Both the position numbers and the translations under genes were made by a program. The notes under the pieces were generated by a model. The model was given only the letters and a program-made list of their open reading frames with translations, was not told where the DNA came from and made no database searches. A stretch of 64,000 nt of DNA from Bradyrhizobium sp. SK17 (GTDB taxonomy: Bacteria; Pseudomonadota; Alphaproteobacteria; Rhizobiales; Xanthobacteraceae). Below are positions 17,121 through 26,322 of this stretch, one piece after another (the first letter of the stretch is position 1; every line of letters begins with the position of its first letter). Location of the stretch: the NCBI RefSeq assembly GCF_002831585.1, contig NZ_CP025113.1:4107001-4171000 (forward strand). Reading direction: 5' to 3'.

Positions 17121-19153
17121 CGGTGTCGACGCGATCGTTGCTGGACCGGCTCCGACCCGGTTCGTCCCGTTCCGACGCCAAGCAGTTTGAACGGGGGCTG
17201 GAGGCTTACGAGAACCGGCAGTATCTCGAGGCGTTGCGCCTCTGGAAGCTTGCGTCGGAGGCGGGCAATCCGGAGGCGGACTACCGGATAGGGCTGCTGT
17301 ACGCCCGGAACGAGGGCGTGATCGGCAACATTCCCGACGCGGTCGTGTGGTATGAACGCGCCGCGCTGAGCGGACATACCGAAGCGCAATTCCAGCTTGG
17401 CTTGATCTACTTCAACGGGGTCAAGCCGATGGTCGGACCGAACCGGCCCGAGATGTGGCGGCAATCCACCGCGGCTCGTCTCGGCGAGAGGGCGACCAAC
17501 CTCCACGAGCTGGTGTTCCCGAATGGAATCGGCGTGGCGAAGGACGTCGACGCCGCGTTCCTCTGGATGTCGGTAGCGGCGGAGGCCGGCAAGGCGGAGG
17601 CGCAAGCCATTCTCGGCGACATGTATGCCAACGGACTCGGCTGCACCAAGGATCATGCCGTCGCCCTGCGCTGGTACGAGGCCGCGGCCGGGCAGAAGGC
17701 GGCGTCGGGCGAATTCGCGCTCGGCGACGTGTATTATCAGGGGCGCGGCGTTCCGGTCGATTTCGCGCAGGCCGCGATCTGGTATCACAAGGCCGCGGAG
17801 CAGGGCCATGTGCGCGCGCAGGTTGCGCTGGCGTTCATGTGCCTCAAGGGCACCGGCCTGCCCGAAAACGTCGAGGAAGCGGCGCGGCTGTTCCAGAGCG
17901 CGGCCGCTCATGACGACACCATCGCGCTCTACAACATCGCGTTGTTGCGGTTGGGCGGCAAGGGGATCGCCAAGGATCTCGACAAGGCCGAGACCGCGCT
18001 GCGCAAGGCCGCGCGCAAGGACTACCTGCCGGCGATCCAGGCGCTGGCCGAGTTCTATGCGCTCGGCAGCGCCGCCGAGCCGGACCTGCGCGAGGCGGCC
18101 TATTGGTACGAGAGGGCGGCCGAACGCAGCGATGTGCAGGCGCAGTTCTTCACCGGGCGCTTCTACGCCACCGGCACCGGCGTTTCGCCCAGCATCCGGC
18201 AGGCCGCGAAATGGTTCGAGCGCGCGGCCGAGAGCGGCCACGCCACGGCGGCTCACAACATCGCGGTGTTCTATCTCAACGGCAACGGTGTGACACGCGA
18301 TGTCGCGACGGCCATCAAGTGGTTCGAACGCGCCTCCGAGGGTGGCATCAGCGCCGCGGGCGTGCAGCTCGGACGGCTTTACGCGGCGGGTAACGGCGTG
18401 CCGCGCGATCAGGTGCGCGCAGCCGAGTGGTTGAGCAAGGCCGCCAAGGGCGGCGACGCCGATGCGAAGACGGCCTACGCCGTGTTTCTGATCCAGGATG
18501 AGCCGTCGGAAGAGCGCCTTGCGCAAGCGCGTGCCCTGCTGACCGACGCCGCCGAGGTGGGCCATCCGGCCGCGGCATTCCAGCTCGGCGGGCTGCACAT
18601 GGGAAGGTCCGGCGGCACCGCGGATTTTCCGGCCGCGGTGCAGTGGTTCAAGCGCGCGGCGAGTGCCGGCCATGTCGAGGCCCAGCACACGCTCGCGCTG
18701 CTGTATTCCGATCCCAAGAGCGGCCTCGGGGATCCGCAGGCCGCCGCGAGCTGGATCGTCAAGGCCGCCGGCGGCGGCAACGCTGCGGCCCAGTTCAAGC
18801 TCGCGGTGATGTATTGCACCGGGCAGGGCGTCGAGCAGGACCTTGCCCAGGGCGTGACATGGTACGAGGCGGCGGCGCGTCAGGGCCACACCACGGCGCA
18901 ATACAACCTTGCCGTGATGCTGGGCCGGGGACAGGGCCGCGAGGCCGATCCGGCGAAGGCGGCCGAGTGGTTCGAGGCTGCGGCGAGGCAGGGCATGGTC
19001 GAAGCCCAGCTCGCGATCGGCGATGCGCTGCGCGCCGGCAACGGCGTCGCGCAGGATCGTGACCAGGCCTTGCATTGGTATCGGCAAGCCGCACGGCAGA
19101 ACAACGAAGGAGCGCTGCGTCGTCTGCAGGCCATGGGCGAGAGCGTCGGCTGA
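17117..19153 (+). CDS. SEL1-repeat (TPR-like) protein
   Basis: This 678-residue protein is made almost entirely of SEL1-like repeats of about 36 residues, with the recurring pattern AxxWYxxAAxxGxxxAQxxLGxxYxxGxGVxxD from residue 25 to the end; I estimate around sixteen units. SEL1 solenoids are protein-protein interaction scaffolds. There is no signal peptide and no transmembrane segment, so it is probably cytoplasmic. Its start overlaps the HlyD-type gene by four bases (ATGA), so it is co-translated with the secretion apparatus. That context suggests a chaperone, assembly or regulatory role for RTX export, which is inference only. Confidence 0.85.
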   Translation: MTVSTRSLLDRLRPGSSRSDAKQFERGLEAYENRQYLEALRLWKLASEAGNPEADYRIGLLYARNEGVIGNIPDAVVWYERAALSGHTEAQFQLGLIYFNGVKPMVGPNRPEMWRQSTAARLGERATNLHELVFPNGIGVAKDVDAAFLWMSVAAEAGKAEAQAILGDMYANGLGCTKDHAVALRWYEAAAGQKAASGEFALGDVYYQGRGVPVDFAQAAIWYHKAAEQGHVRAQVALAFMCLKGTGLPENVEEAARLFQSAAAHDDTIALYNIALLRLGGKGIAKDLDKAETALRKAARKDYLPAIQALAEFYALGSAAEPDLREAAYWYERAAERSDVQAQFFTGRFYATGTGVSPSIRQAAKWFERAAESGHATAAHNIAVFYLNGNGVTRDVATAIKWFERASEGGISAAGVQLGRLYAAGNGVPRDQVRAAEWLSKAAKGGDADAKTAYAVFLIQDEPSEERLAQARALLTDAAEVGHPAAAFQLGGLHMGRSGGTADFPAAVQWFKRAASAGHVEAQHTLALLYSDPKSGLGDPQAAASWIVKAAGGGNAAAQFKLAVMYCTGQGVEQDLAQGVTWYEAAARQGHTTAQYNLAVMLGRGQGREADPAKAAEWFEAAARQGMVEAQLAIGDALRAGNGVAQDRDQALHWYRQAARQNNEGALRRLQAMGESVG

Positions 19154-19484
19154 GATCGTTGGAGGCGGACGTTTCGCCGCGCGCGCGAAGATGTCGAACA
19201 GCTTTGTTTCCAGGCGTGAAGGCACGCAATCAGGCACGTCGGCGTGACAATCTAGGCAGAACCAACGATGGCTTTCATATCGAGGACAGCGCGAGTGCGT
19301 TAATGTGATAGGCCCGGAACAAAAGTTATGTCGATCTTAGATTGTGTGATAGTGAGCGATAAGCTCCGGGGATCGGGACCTGGGCGTGTCGGAAGGGCGA
19401 TGTGATCATCTCGGGATCGAGCTTGTGCGGCACCGAGAAAGAAACTGGAGCCGACGTTAAACGTTGGCAGGAGATCGGGTAGCG
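19154..19484. promoter_or_regulatory. intergenic region upstream of WbsX-like gene
   Basis: No gene is supported in these 331 bases. The part from 19296 to 19345 is A+T-richer (GTTAATGTGATAGG, AAAGTTATGTCG), and a short palindrome AACGTT/GACGTTAAACGTT lies around 19453-19465. AGGAG at 19469-19473 is the ribosome-binding site of the next gene. A promoter is likely here but not pinned. Confidence 0.4.
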
Positions 19485-21692
19485 ATGAACAAGATTGTGG
19501 AACGGAGCGTCAGGGATACCAAGGATATGCTGCCCGTTGCCAGTCCGGTTCAACAGGAGGATCTTCCGCAGAGCTTGTTCCTGGATCCCGACATAACGGA
19601 TCTCAAGTCAGGACCGAGGTTGCGCGGTGCGATCCTCGAATATTCGGGACGCGGGATTTCCGGCTGGATCGTCGATTCCCAGTCGCCGGCCGCGACCGTT
19701 TCGATATCGCTCTTCATCGCTTCGCACTGTGTCGAAGAGGGACGCACCGGACGATCGATGCCGGCCAGCATCGGTCCGCGGAGCGTGATCGGGCGTCCCG
19801 GATTTCGCATCGATCTGTCCACGCCCGGCGTGCGCCGTCGTCTGGCGCGCGCTCTCAGGAACGCGCTCGTCGAGCCCAAACATGCGCAGATCTATCTCCG
19901 CATCAGCCTCAACGACGGCGAGTACTACGAGATACCCCTGTTCGAGAGCTTTACGCCGGCCGAGGTGGTCGTTGCGCTCGGCTTCTCGACCGAGGATTAC
20001 GACGACCTGTTGTTTCCGAACAACGACCACAGAGTCGTTGCGGGATCGGCGGACGCCTCCAGCAAGGAGGTGCGCTACATCTGTTTCTATTTGCCGCAAT
20101 TCCACTCATTCGAGGAGAATGACAGGTGGTGGGGACCGGGGTTCACCGAATGGACCAACGTCGCGCGGATGCGCGCCCAGTTTCCGGCGCATGAATCGCC
20201 GTGGTTGCCGGCCGATCTCGGGTTCTACGACGTCCGTTTGCCGGAAACGCGTCGTCAGCAGGGCGATCTCGCGCGTAAATACGGCATCGATGGCTTCTGC
20301 TACTATGTCTATTGGTTTCAGGGGCGAAGGCTGTTGGAGAAGCCGCTCCAGCTGATGCTCGAGGACGGCGAACCCAACCTGCCGTTCTGCATCTGCTGGG
20401 CGAACGAGAATTGGTCCCGCCGCTGGGACGGTTCCGACGCCGAGCTTCTGTTGGGGCAAAATCACTCGCTCGACGACGATGTTCGCTTCATCGACGACAT
20501 GGCCGACCTGCTGCGCGACGAGCGCTACATCACGGTCGACGGCCGAAAGATCATCGTCATCTATAGGCCGTCGCTGCTGCCGGACAAGCAGCGCCTGTTC
20601 GAGGTCTGGCGCAAGCGCGCCAGGGAGCTTGGAATCGGCGAGCTTCTGATCTGCAATGCGATGACCTTCGGGGAGTTCGATCCGCGCGACGTCGATTGCG
20701 ATGCGGCGATCGAGTTTCCGCCGCACACCGTCTCGACGCGGGAAGTGTCGCCGACCGAGGTCGACGCACCGGAGACGTTCGCCGGCAAGGTCTACGATTA
20801 TGTCGACGCCATGCGATCGTCTCTCGGCAAGACCTACGACTTCCCGTTCTTTCCCGCGGTGATGCCGCGTTGGGACAATACGCCTCGCAAGGGCGCACGC
20901 GGTCACATCTTCACCCGGTCCAGTCCGGAAGCGTTCGAGGTTTGGCTTCGCGACGCGACCCTGCGCGCCAAGGGCAACAGCTTCTCGCAGTCGTTGGTGT
21001 TCATCAATTCCTGGAATGAATGGGCGGAGGGCGCTCATCTCGAGCCGGATTCGCGCTATGGCCGGGCGTTTCTCGAGGTGGTGCGAAGGGTCGCTTCGGC
21101 CGAGCCGATCTCGGCCCAGATCCGAAACAGTCCGGATCTGCTCGATTGCCTGAGCAGGCAGGAGCTCGAATGGGCGGTCAAGGAAGCCTCGACCCATGTC
21201 GAAGTGCTCGCCAACCTGCACCGATCCGGCCTCACGCATTCCGGGGTGCAGCAGGTCAGGGGCGGCACCCCCGTGGAGGCCGCAGGTGCGCTCGACAATC
21301 CGGCGGGCTCGTTGCTGGTGATCGAGAATATCAATTCCCAGACCGGCGAACGCGTCATCGTCGACCCGCGCTATGAAATCCTGGTGCGGGGATGGATTTG
21401 CGCCGGCAATGCCTTCGAGGCAGGCCGGCAGCGAACGGGATTCCTGATCCTGTCGGAGCTTGGCCCGGAAGGTGCGGTGAACAGCGGGTACTGTCTGATC
21501 GTCGATTGGCACGAACGGGTGGACGTGAAGGAATATATGAAGGCCGAGAGCAAGGAGAGCTATTTCGGCTTTCAGCTGTCGTTCTCGATCCGGGACTTGC
21601 CGGATGGTGAGTATCAACTCGCGGTGCTCGAGGTCGGCGACGGAGCCAGCGCGCTCGTCAGGTCCCGCCACTCGATCATCGTGAGACGTTGA
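19485..21692 (+). CDS. WbsX/GH99-like protein with flanking beta modules
   Basis: This 735-residue protein has a central WbsX-type (GH99-related) catalytic region from about 196 to 530. It opens with YICFYLPQFHSF and GFTEWTNVARM, includes FCICWANENWSRRWDG, and closes with FINSWNEWAEGAHLEPDSRYG. Such domains occur in O-antigen and exopolysaccharide clusters and are thought to process or transfer mannose/rhamnose-type residues. Residues about 30-170 and 600-735 are beta-rich modules with GWIV and RGWI cores. ATG 19485 is chosen because AGGAG lies 11 bases upstream; TTG 19464 lacks support. A GT2 gene follows after 11 bases, so the two are likely co-transcribed. No signal peptide is visible. Confidence 0.85.
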   Translation: MNKIVERSVRDTKDMLPVASPVQQEDLPQSLFLDPDITDLKSGPRLRGAILEYSGRGISGWIVDSQSPAATVSISLFIASHCVEEGRTGRSMPASIGPRSVIGRPGFRIDLSTPGVRRRLARALRNALVEPKHAQIYLRISLNDGEYYEIPLFESFTPAEVVVALGFSTEDYDDLLFPNNDHRVVAGSADASSKEVRYICFYLPQFHSFEENDRWWGPGFTEWTNVARMRAQFPAHESPWLPADLGFYDVRLPETRRQQGDLARKYGIDGFCYYVYWFQGRRLLEKPLQLMLEDGEPNLPFCICWANENWSRRWDGSDAELLLGQNHSLDDDVRFIDDMADLLRDERYITVDGRKIIVIYRPSLLPDKQRLFEVWRKRARELGIGELLICNAMTFGEFDPRDVDCDAAIEFPPHTVSTREVSPTEVDAPETFAGKVYDYVDAMRSSLGKTYDFPFFPAVMPRWDNTPRKGARGHIFTRSSPEAFEVWLRDATLRAKGNSFSQSLVFINSWNEWAEGAHLEPDSRYGRAFLEVVRRVASAEPISAQIRNSPDLLDCLSRQELEWAVKEASTHVEVLANLHRSGLTHSGVQQVRGGTPVEAAGALDNPAGSLLVIENINSQTGERVIVDPRYEILVRGWICAGNAFEAGRQRTGFLILSELGPEGAVNSGYCLIVDWHERVDVKEYMKAESKESYFGFQLSFSIRDLPDGEYQLAVLEVGDGASALVRSRHSIIVRR

Positions 21693-21703
21693 GGTCGCCG
21701 CCG

Positions 21704-22627
21704 ATGCTCGCAAGTGTCGTCATCGCCTGCTACAAGCACGAGCAGTATCTCGAGGAGTGCCTCGAGACCGTCTATCAACAGACGTTCTCCGACATCGAGC
21801 TCGTCATCGTGGACGACCATTCGCCGGACCAGAGCTTCGAGGTCGCGCAGAAGGTCATCAAGAAGCGGTCGTTCGGCAAGCGCTTTGTTTCGTGCAAGCT
21901 GCTCAAGAACCCGCAGAACCTCGGCGCCCATTACACCTGGAACAGGGCGTTGTCGCTGACCAGCGGCGACATGATCTTTCTTCTGAACTCCGATGACGCA
22001 TTTTCAAAGGACCGGGTTCAGCTGTTCGCGGACAAGCATGGCGACGAGCGGCTGTTCTTCGGCTTCTCGGCGGTCGAGCCGATCGACGAGCACGGAAAGT
22101 CGATCAATAACTACCAGTTTCCAACCCGCCTGCGCTATGCCATCGACCGGGCGCAGATCGCGGGTGCGCCATTGTCGTGGACGTTCCTGGACTCGCAGAT
22201 CGCCGCGTCGACCGGAAATTTTGTCTTCAGCCGTGAACTGCTGCGCCAGGTCGGTTGGCTCGCCGATCTCAAATACTGCCACGACTGGGACTTTGCCCTG
22301 CGCGCGGTGACCAAGGTCGAACCGACCTATCTCGAAGCCGACCGCTACCTCTATCGGTTGCATTCGACCAACAGCTTTCGAAGTCTGAGCAAGGTGGCGG
22401 AGAGCGAGACCAAGGCCTGCATGGTGTCGTATTGCCTGAACGCGATCGCGTCGAGGCCGCAGAACAAGACCTGCCTCAGCCCGTCCAATTTCGGCGATTC
22501 ATTCTATGACTTCGTGAAGCTGCACCCGAACTTCAACTATTGGGTCAAGCAGATCTACGCGCCGTATCATCTCGAACATCGGACGGTGGAATCGAACGAC
22601 CGGACCAGGCCGATCCGCTGGCGCTGA
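21704..22627 (+). CDS. GT2-family glycosyltransferase
   Basis: This 307-residue protein is an inverting GT-A glycosyltransferase. It starts MLASVVIACYKHEQYLEECL, with the strand-1 motif, followed by DIELVIVDDHSPDQS, the nucleotide-binding VDD. LLNSDDAFSKDR near 90 is the DxD-equivalent, and HDWDFALRAV near 190 matches the ED/D-x-D base region. No transmembrane helix is visible. ATG 21704 has GAGG nine bases upstream, and the preceding gene ends 11 bases before it. The substrate is unknown. Confidence 0.88.
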   Translation: MLASVVIACYKHEQYLEECLETVYQQTFSDIELVIVDDHSPDQSFEVAQKVIKKRSFGKRFVSCKLLKNPQNLGAHYTWNRALSLTSGDMIFLLNSDDAFSKDRVQLFADKHGDERLFFGFSAVEPIDEHGKSINNYQFPTRLRYAIDRAQIAGAPLSWTFLDSQIAASTGNFVFSRELLRQVGWLADLKYCHDWDFALRAVTKVEPTYLEADRYLYRLHSTNSFRSLSKVAESETKACMVSYCLNAIASRPQNKTCLSPSNFGDSFYDFVKLHPNFNYWVKQIYAPYHLEHRTVESNDRTRPIRWR

Positions 22628-22645
22628 TCGACGCGCAGAAAGTCG

Positions 22646-22681
22646 AACGAGTCCGTTCCGGTCGGCCGAAGCGGACTCGTT
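22646..22681 (+). terminator. hairpin after GT2 gene
   Basis: A perfect 10-bp stem (AACGAGTCCG / CGGACTCGTT) with a 16-base, partly self-pairing loop begins 19 bases after the GT2 stop codon. The plus side has no strong T-run. It lies between two convergent genes and may act with the palindromes just downstream. Confidence 0.55.
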
Positions 22682-22720
22682 GATTCAGGTTTCGGTTCGG
22701 CTGCTTCTCCCGGAAGCGAT

Positions 22721-22763
22721 CTAAAGCGCGATGAGATTGGATCGAATCATCATCGCGCTTTAG
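22721..22763. repeat. palindromic repeat (REP-like), 14-bp arms
   Basis: Perfect arms CTAAAGCGCGATGA and TCATCGCGCTTTAG flank a 15-base centre. A related half-site, TAAAGCGGGATGAG, is present at 44023. It sits between convergent genes and may also terminate transcription. From general knowledge this type of element is dispersed in Bradyrhizobium genomes. Confidence 0.7.
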
Positions 22764-22775
22764 CTTGTTGTCCAA

Positions 22776-22820
22776 GCATGATCTTTTCGGAAAACCGCTT
22801 CGCACTTTTCCGGATCATGC
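22776..22820. repeat. palindromic repeat (GCATGATC family), copy 1
   Basis: Arms GCATGATC and GATCATGC enclose a second inner pairing CGGAAAA/TTTTCCG with a small TTTT bulge. It ends one base before the stop codon of the minus-strand gene at 22822. A diverged copy is at 54423-54467. Confidence 0.75.
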
Positions 22821-22821
22821 T

Positions 22822-24015
22822 CTAGCAGAGATTCTTCGACGCAGCCCGCGCGGTCGCCTTGAGGACCTCGCGCAACGCTTCCAGGCGGTCGGTTTGACAG
22901 GGCAGGGTCGGGACCAGCCAGCCACCCTCGTCATTTTCGTTCCAGGCATAGATCAGCACGGCAGGGGACCGGCGGTCGGGCGGCTGGCTGTTCACCCAAC
23001 TGATCGATTGCGCGAGATGGCTGGCCAATTCCTGCTTCGTCGGTGCGGCATAGAAATTGGTGATGCCGTCGCCGGGACGCTGCGACGTTTCCCAGGGCAC
23101 CGGATGTTCGATGCGGGGGCGCCTGTCCCATCCGGTCATCACCGTGGGCACAACGGGGACCTGGCTCGCGGCCAGCGCATTCCAGCCTTTTTCGGCATAT
23201 CTCGCGAGGTCGGCAAAGCTTCCCCGGCCATTGCCGGTTGTGATCGCATATGACCCGACCGCGTCGGCGCCCAGATTGGCGGCCTCCTGGCTCAAGAATT
23301 TCGTGTCTCCCGCGAGCACGATATAGGGCTCGCCGTGACCGGCGGCGTTGGCGTCCGATCTGAACTTGCTCAGTTGCGTGCGCAGGCCCTGCACGCCGCC
23401 CCAGCTTCGCTGCACATCCGCAGCCTTGATGAAGCCCAGGAAATAGAGCGGCCGATCGCCCTCCACCCTCAGATAGTTCTTGTCCGCCATCAGGCCGATA
23501 TGCTCGTGAGGAAGCGCGGACAGCTTGGCCGCCGATCCCCAGCGGCCGAGCTCAGTGAACATGCAGTATTTCAGTTCGGCTGCCTTGGGCCGGGTTCTGA
23601 ACGCGTACAGGGCTTTCGACATTGGGTGGTTTGCCCCGTAGCCGGCGAATGCCCAGTAATCCAGTCCGGCAAAGATGGCCTGGTCGATCTCCTTGTCCAT
23701 CTCGGTCTCGATCGAGCTCGAAAAATCAAGCGCGTTCGGATCGCGGTTGATTTGGGCGCCGAAGAACGGAGCGCGCCAGCGATATTTCTGCGGACCGAGC
23801 GATTGCTTCATGGCTTCGGTCGGCTGCGAGCCGGGCGAATACCAGGCGTCCCAGCGAATGGCTCCGACGAGAGGTCTCGGGGGCGCCGCTGCGGCAGCGC
23901 GAGCGGAACCCGGAAAGCCGAACGAGCGGGGCACGAGGCTTGCGGATAGCGACGTCAAAAACATCCGTCGCGTCAGCGCGAACGTCTTGCGGGTTGCTTC
24001 GTTCCCATTGTGCAT
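22822..24015 (-). CDS. Tat-exported GH99/WbsX-like protein
   Basis: This 397-residue protein has a twin-arginine signal: TRRMFLTSLSASLVP (residues 15-29), followed by an alanine-rich cleavage region near 40-45. Export to the periplasm as a folded protein is expected. The mature part carries family-like segments IRWDAWYSPGS, GLDYWAFAGYGANHPMSKAL and a C-terminal YAWNENDEGGWLVPTL, which parallels the WNEWAEG-x-LEP end of WbsX/GH99-type enzymes. The start ATG 24015 has GGAG eight bases upstream. It is convergent with the GT2 gene. A periplasmic glycosidase acting on the cluster's polymer is plausible; the family link rests mainly on the C-terminal motif. Confidence 0.7.
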   Translation of the reverse strand: MHNGNEATRKTFALTRRMFLTSLSASLVPRSFGFPGSARAAAAAPPRPLVGAIRWDAWYSPGSQPTEAMKQSLGPQKYRWRAPFFGAQINRDPNALDFSSSIETEMDKEIDQAIFAGLDYWAFAGYGANHPMSKALYAFRTRPKAAELKYCMFTELGRWGSAAKLSALPHEHIGLMADKNYLRVEGDRPLYFLGFIKAADVQRSWGGVQGLRTQLSKFRSDANAAGHGEPYIVLAGDTKFLSQEAANLGADAVGSYAITTGNGRGSFADLARYAEKGWNALAASQVPVVPTVMTGWDRRPRIEHPVPWETSQRPGDGITNFYAAPTKQELASHLAQSISWVNSQPPDRRSPAVLIYAWNENDEGGWLVPTLPCQTDRLEALREVLKATARAASKNLC

Positions 24016-24163
24016 AGGCGATCTCCGATCGTTCCCGGCCTGTGGCGCGGTTTCGTGCAGATGACATCGAGCCCGCTACTCTATTGTATTGATTTCCCTC
24101 GAAATAACCTTACAACAGTTAAGTGTGAGCGCTGTGTGTTATAGCCTTATTCCTGCAGGATAA

Positions 24164-25480
24164 GTGCGCTATAGGGAAGTCGTGGCGCGAGCCAATGTTA
24201 ATTCGTCGATCTCCGGGGAGCGGCTCAGGTTGGACATGGAAATTCCAGCATTGTCTAGTTTCAGCTCAGGCGTGAATCTCGATGCGCTTCCAGCAAGTGA
24301 GATCGAGACGAGGCTTAGAGATTTCTTTTCCGGGCGGATCGCAAATCCGAAACCCGACGATCTGATCCAATCGGTCAACCAGTTGGAGCAGCAATTCGGC
24401 GATTACAAGGAATTCCAGTTCGCGAAGGCGGCGATGCTCGTGCAGGCATGCGATTTCGCAGGAGCGCGTGGAATCCTTCTCGACCTCGTCAAGCAACTGC
24501 CGTCGGACTCGCGGGTCTTGCATCGGCTGGCGATCGCGGATCTCAACATGGGGGCGGCCCATGAAGCGCAGGACGTCTATCTTTCGGCGCTCGCTGCCGC
24601 CCCGAAGAGTGAAAATCTGCGGCGAGAATTCGCCGGTCTGCTGCGCGTGATGGAGGCGAAGAAGCTCTACGCCGGCGTCGATCGGAAAAAGCACGGGCTG
24701 GCCGCCGTCTGCGCTATCAAGAACGAGGGCGAGGATCTGCTGGAGTGGCTGCACTTCCACAGGCTGGTCGGCATCGACCATTTCTATCTCTACGACAATG
24801 GCAGCACCGACGACACGCGTGCCGTGATCGAGTCGTTCCCGTGGCCCGAGATGATCACCTACCATTTCGTGGACGGGGAATTCGGTCAGATGCGCGCCTT
24901 CTCGCATGCGATCGACAGCTATCGCAATTGCGCGGAATGGTGCGCCTTCATCGACGCCGACGAATATCTGTTTCCGACCAAGGCCGGCAATATCAAGGAC
25001 GTTCTGGCGGAGGTCGGGCCGGCGCCGGCCGTGGCGGTGCATTGGTTGAACTTCGGCTCGAACGGTCACGACGCCAGGCCGGTCGGCCTGTGCATCGAAT
25101 CCTTCACGCGTCGGGCCCCCGATGACTTTCCGGATCATTTCATCATGAAGTCGATCGTGCGGCCTGACACCATCGTGTCCTACCTGCATCCGCATCAGTC
25201 GCTCGTCCTGGGCTGCTACGTCCAGGAGGACGGCACGCCAGTCTTCCCGATCGGCGGGCGCTGTACCGCTCCGAAGCGCGACAAGCTCGTGATCAATCAC
25301 TACTATACGAAGTCACGGCAGCAATTGCTGAAGAAGCGCGAGCGCGGCCGGCCGCTCGCCGATGGCGATCCTGAGAAGATCCGCGCGATGGAGTTCTTCA
25401 CGTTGCGGGATCGCAACGATATCGAAGACGCTACCATTCAAAGGTTTGTTCCGGAGCTGAAGAAGTTGGTCCAGGGCTGA
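24164..25480 (+). CDS. glycosyltransferase (GT92/GT2-like) with helical N-terminal region
   Basis: This protein has up to 438 residues. The N-terminal ~165 residues look like a short TPR-type helical region (FAGARGILLDLVKQLPSDSRVLHRLAIADLNMGAAHEAQ). The catalytic part begins LAAVCAIKNEGEDLLEWLHFH, then GIDHFYLYDNGSTDDT and CAFIDADEYLFP, the pattern of Glyco_tranf_2_4/GT92-type enzymes, with DxD at D-A-D. A terminal helix rich in Lys/Arg follows. GTG 24164 gives the longest form with AGGA only three bases away; ATG 24236 (414 residues) is an equally reasonable start. The upstream gap is A+T-rich (AACAGTTAAGTGTGAGC), consistent with its own promoter. Confidence 0.82.
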   Translation: MRYREVVARANVNSSISGERLRLDMEIPALSSFSSGVNLDALPASEIETRLRDFFSGRIANPKPDDLIQSVNQLEQQFGDYKEFQFAKAAMLVQACDFAGARGILLDLVKQLPSDSRVLHRLAIADLNMGAAHEAQDVYLSALAAAPKSENLRREFAGLLRVMEAKKLYAGVDRKKHGLAAVCAIKNEGEDLLEWLHFHRLVGIDHFYLYDNGSTDDTRAVIESFPWPEMITYHFVDGEFGQMRAFSHAIDSYRNCAEWCAFIDADEYLFPTKAGNIKDVLAEVGPAPAVAVHWLNFGSNGHDARPVGLCIESFTRRAPDDFPDHFIMKSIVRPDTIVSYLHPHQSLVLGCYVQEDGTPVFPIGGRCTAPKRDKLVINHYYTKSRQQLLKKRERGRPLADGDPEKIRAMEFFTLRDRNDIEDATIQRFVPELKKLVQG

Positions 25481-25587
25481 ACCGGGCGGCAGCGATGGCC
25501 TCGCCGATGGAGGGCGTGCCGGTGCACGCCCGATCCAGTTCACTTGAAAAGCGATTGTTGTCGCAGCGGCCTGCGACCGGCGGGCGG

Positions 25588-26154
25588 TTACAGCGGCTCC
25601 AGCCGGTACTTCGCAAGCAGCCGTTGCGCGGCGTCGAGGTCGATCTCCACCGGTCTTTGAAACACCGACATATTGTTGGCGCGCGCGATCTCCCGGGCGA
25701 CGGTGCGCACCGAATGGTAGTGGGGACGGTTCTCGAAGTCGTGAATTGCGATGAAAGCGCCGGGTGAGCCGTGCAACAGGCACTGCACGAAGCAGGCCAC
25801 GCGAAACCGGCCGTCGACGAAGTACAGGTCGGCGGTCCTGCTCTCCGGACGCTGCCAGACACCCTCGTGATAGTTGGGCCAGGAGCTCTCTTTCTCCTTC
25901 TCGATCGGATAGCCCCACTCGCGCAGCTTGCCGATATCCACATGCAGCAGCTGCGGCTTGGTGTTTGCGTCGCGCGTGGCATCGCCCACATTGGCGAGCC
26001 ACTCCGAGGAGGAATCGATCGAAATCACCCACTCCTTCCTGGTCTGGCAGGCCAGCCAGGTGCTTCCTCCCGAGCCGAATTCCAGATAGCGCTTCGAGAG
26101 ATCCACGAAACTCTTGAACAGTGTCAGTTCCTGACCGTCCATTGCGATCTTCAT
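25588..26154 (-). CDS. small methyltransferase-like protein of unknown function
   Basis: This 188-residue protein has LSKRYLEFGSGGSTWLACQ near residues 18-36, which resembles the SAM-binding strand-1 and glycine loop, followed by WVISIDSSSEW (acidic ribose-binding strand) and ADLYFVDGRFRVACFVQCLLH and GAFIAIHDFENRPHY further on. These fit a class I methyltransferase-like fold without a definite subfamily. ATG 26154 is chosen because longer upstream in-frame sequence is low-complexity and the family-like part starts right after it; GGGG lies seven bases upstream. It is convergent with the GT92-like gene and upstream of rmlB on the same strand. Function is not assigned. Confidence 0.6.
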   Translation of the reverse strand: MKIAMDGQELTLFKSFVDLSKRYLEFGSGGSTWLACQTRKEWVISIDSSSEWLANVGDATRDANTKPQLLHVDIGKLREWGYPIEKEKESSWPNYHEGVWQRPESRTADLYFVDGRFRVACFVQCLLHGSPGAFIAIHDFENRPHYHSVRTVAREIARANNMSVFQRPVEIDLDAAQRLLAKYRLEPL

Positions 26155-26322
26155 GGCGGGACCCCGTGGTTTCTCGATTTGCTGTCTGGCGGCTGGCTGC
26201 CAATCCACCGCGGGAAGGCGGTCGCGGCTCGTCAAGCCGAGATGAGATCCGGTTCGATCGTCATCGTGCTGCTCGGTTCCCTGTTGGCTGTCCACGCCGG
26301 TGATGTTGAGGAGATCGGCCGG

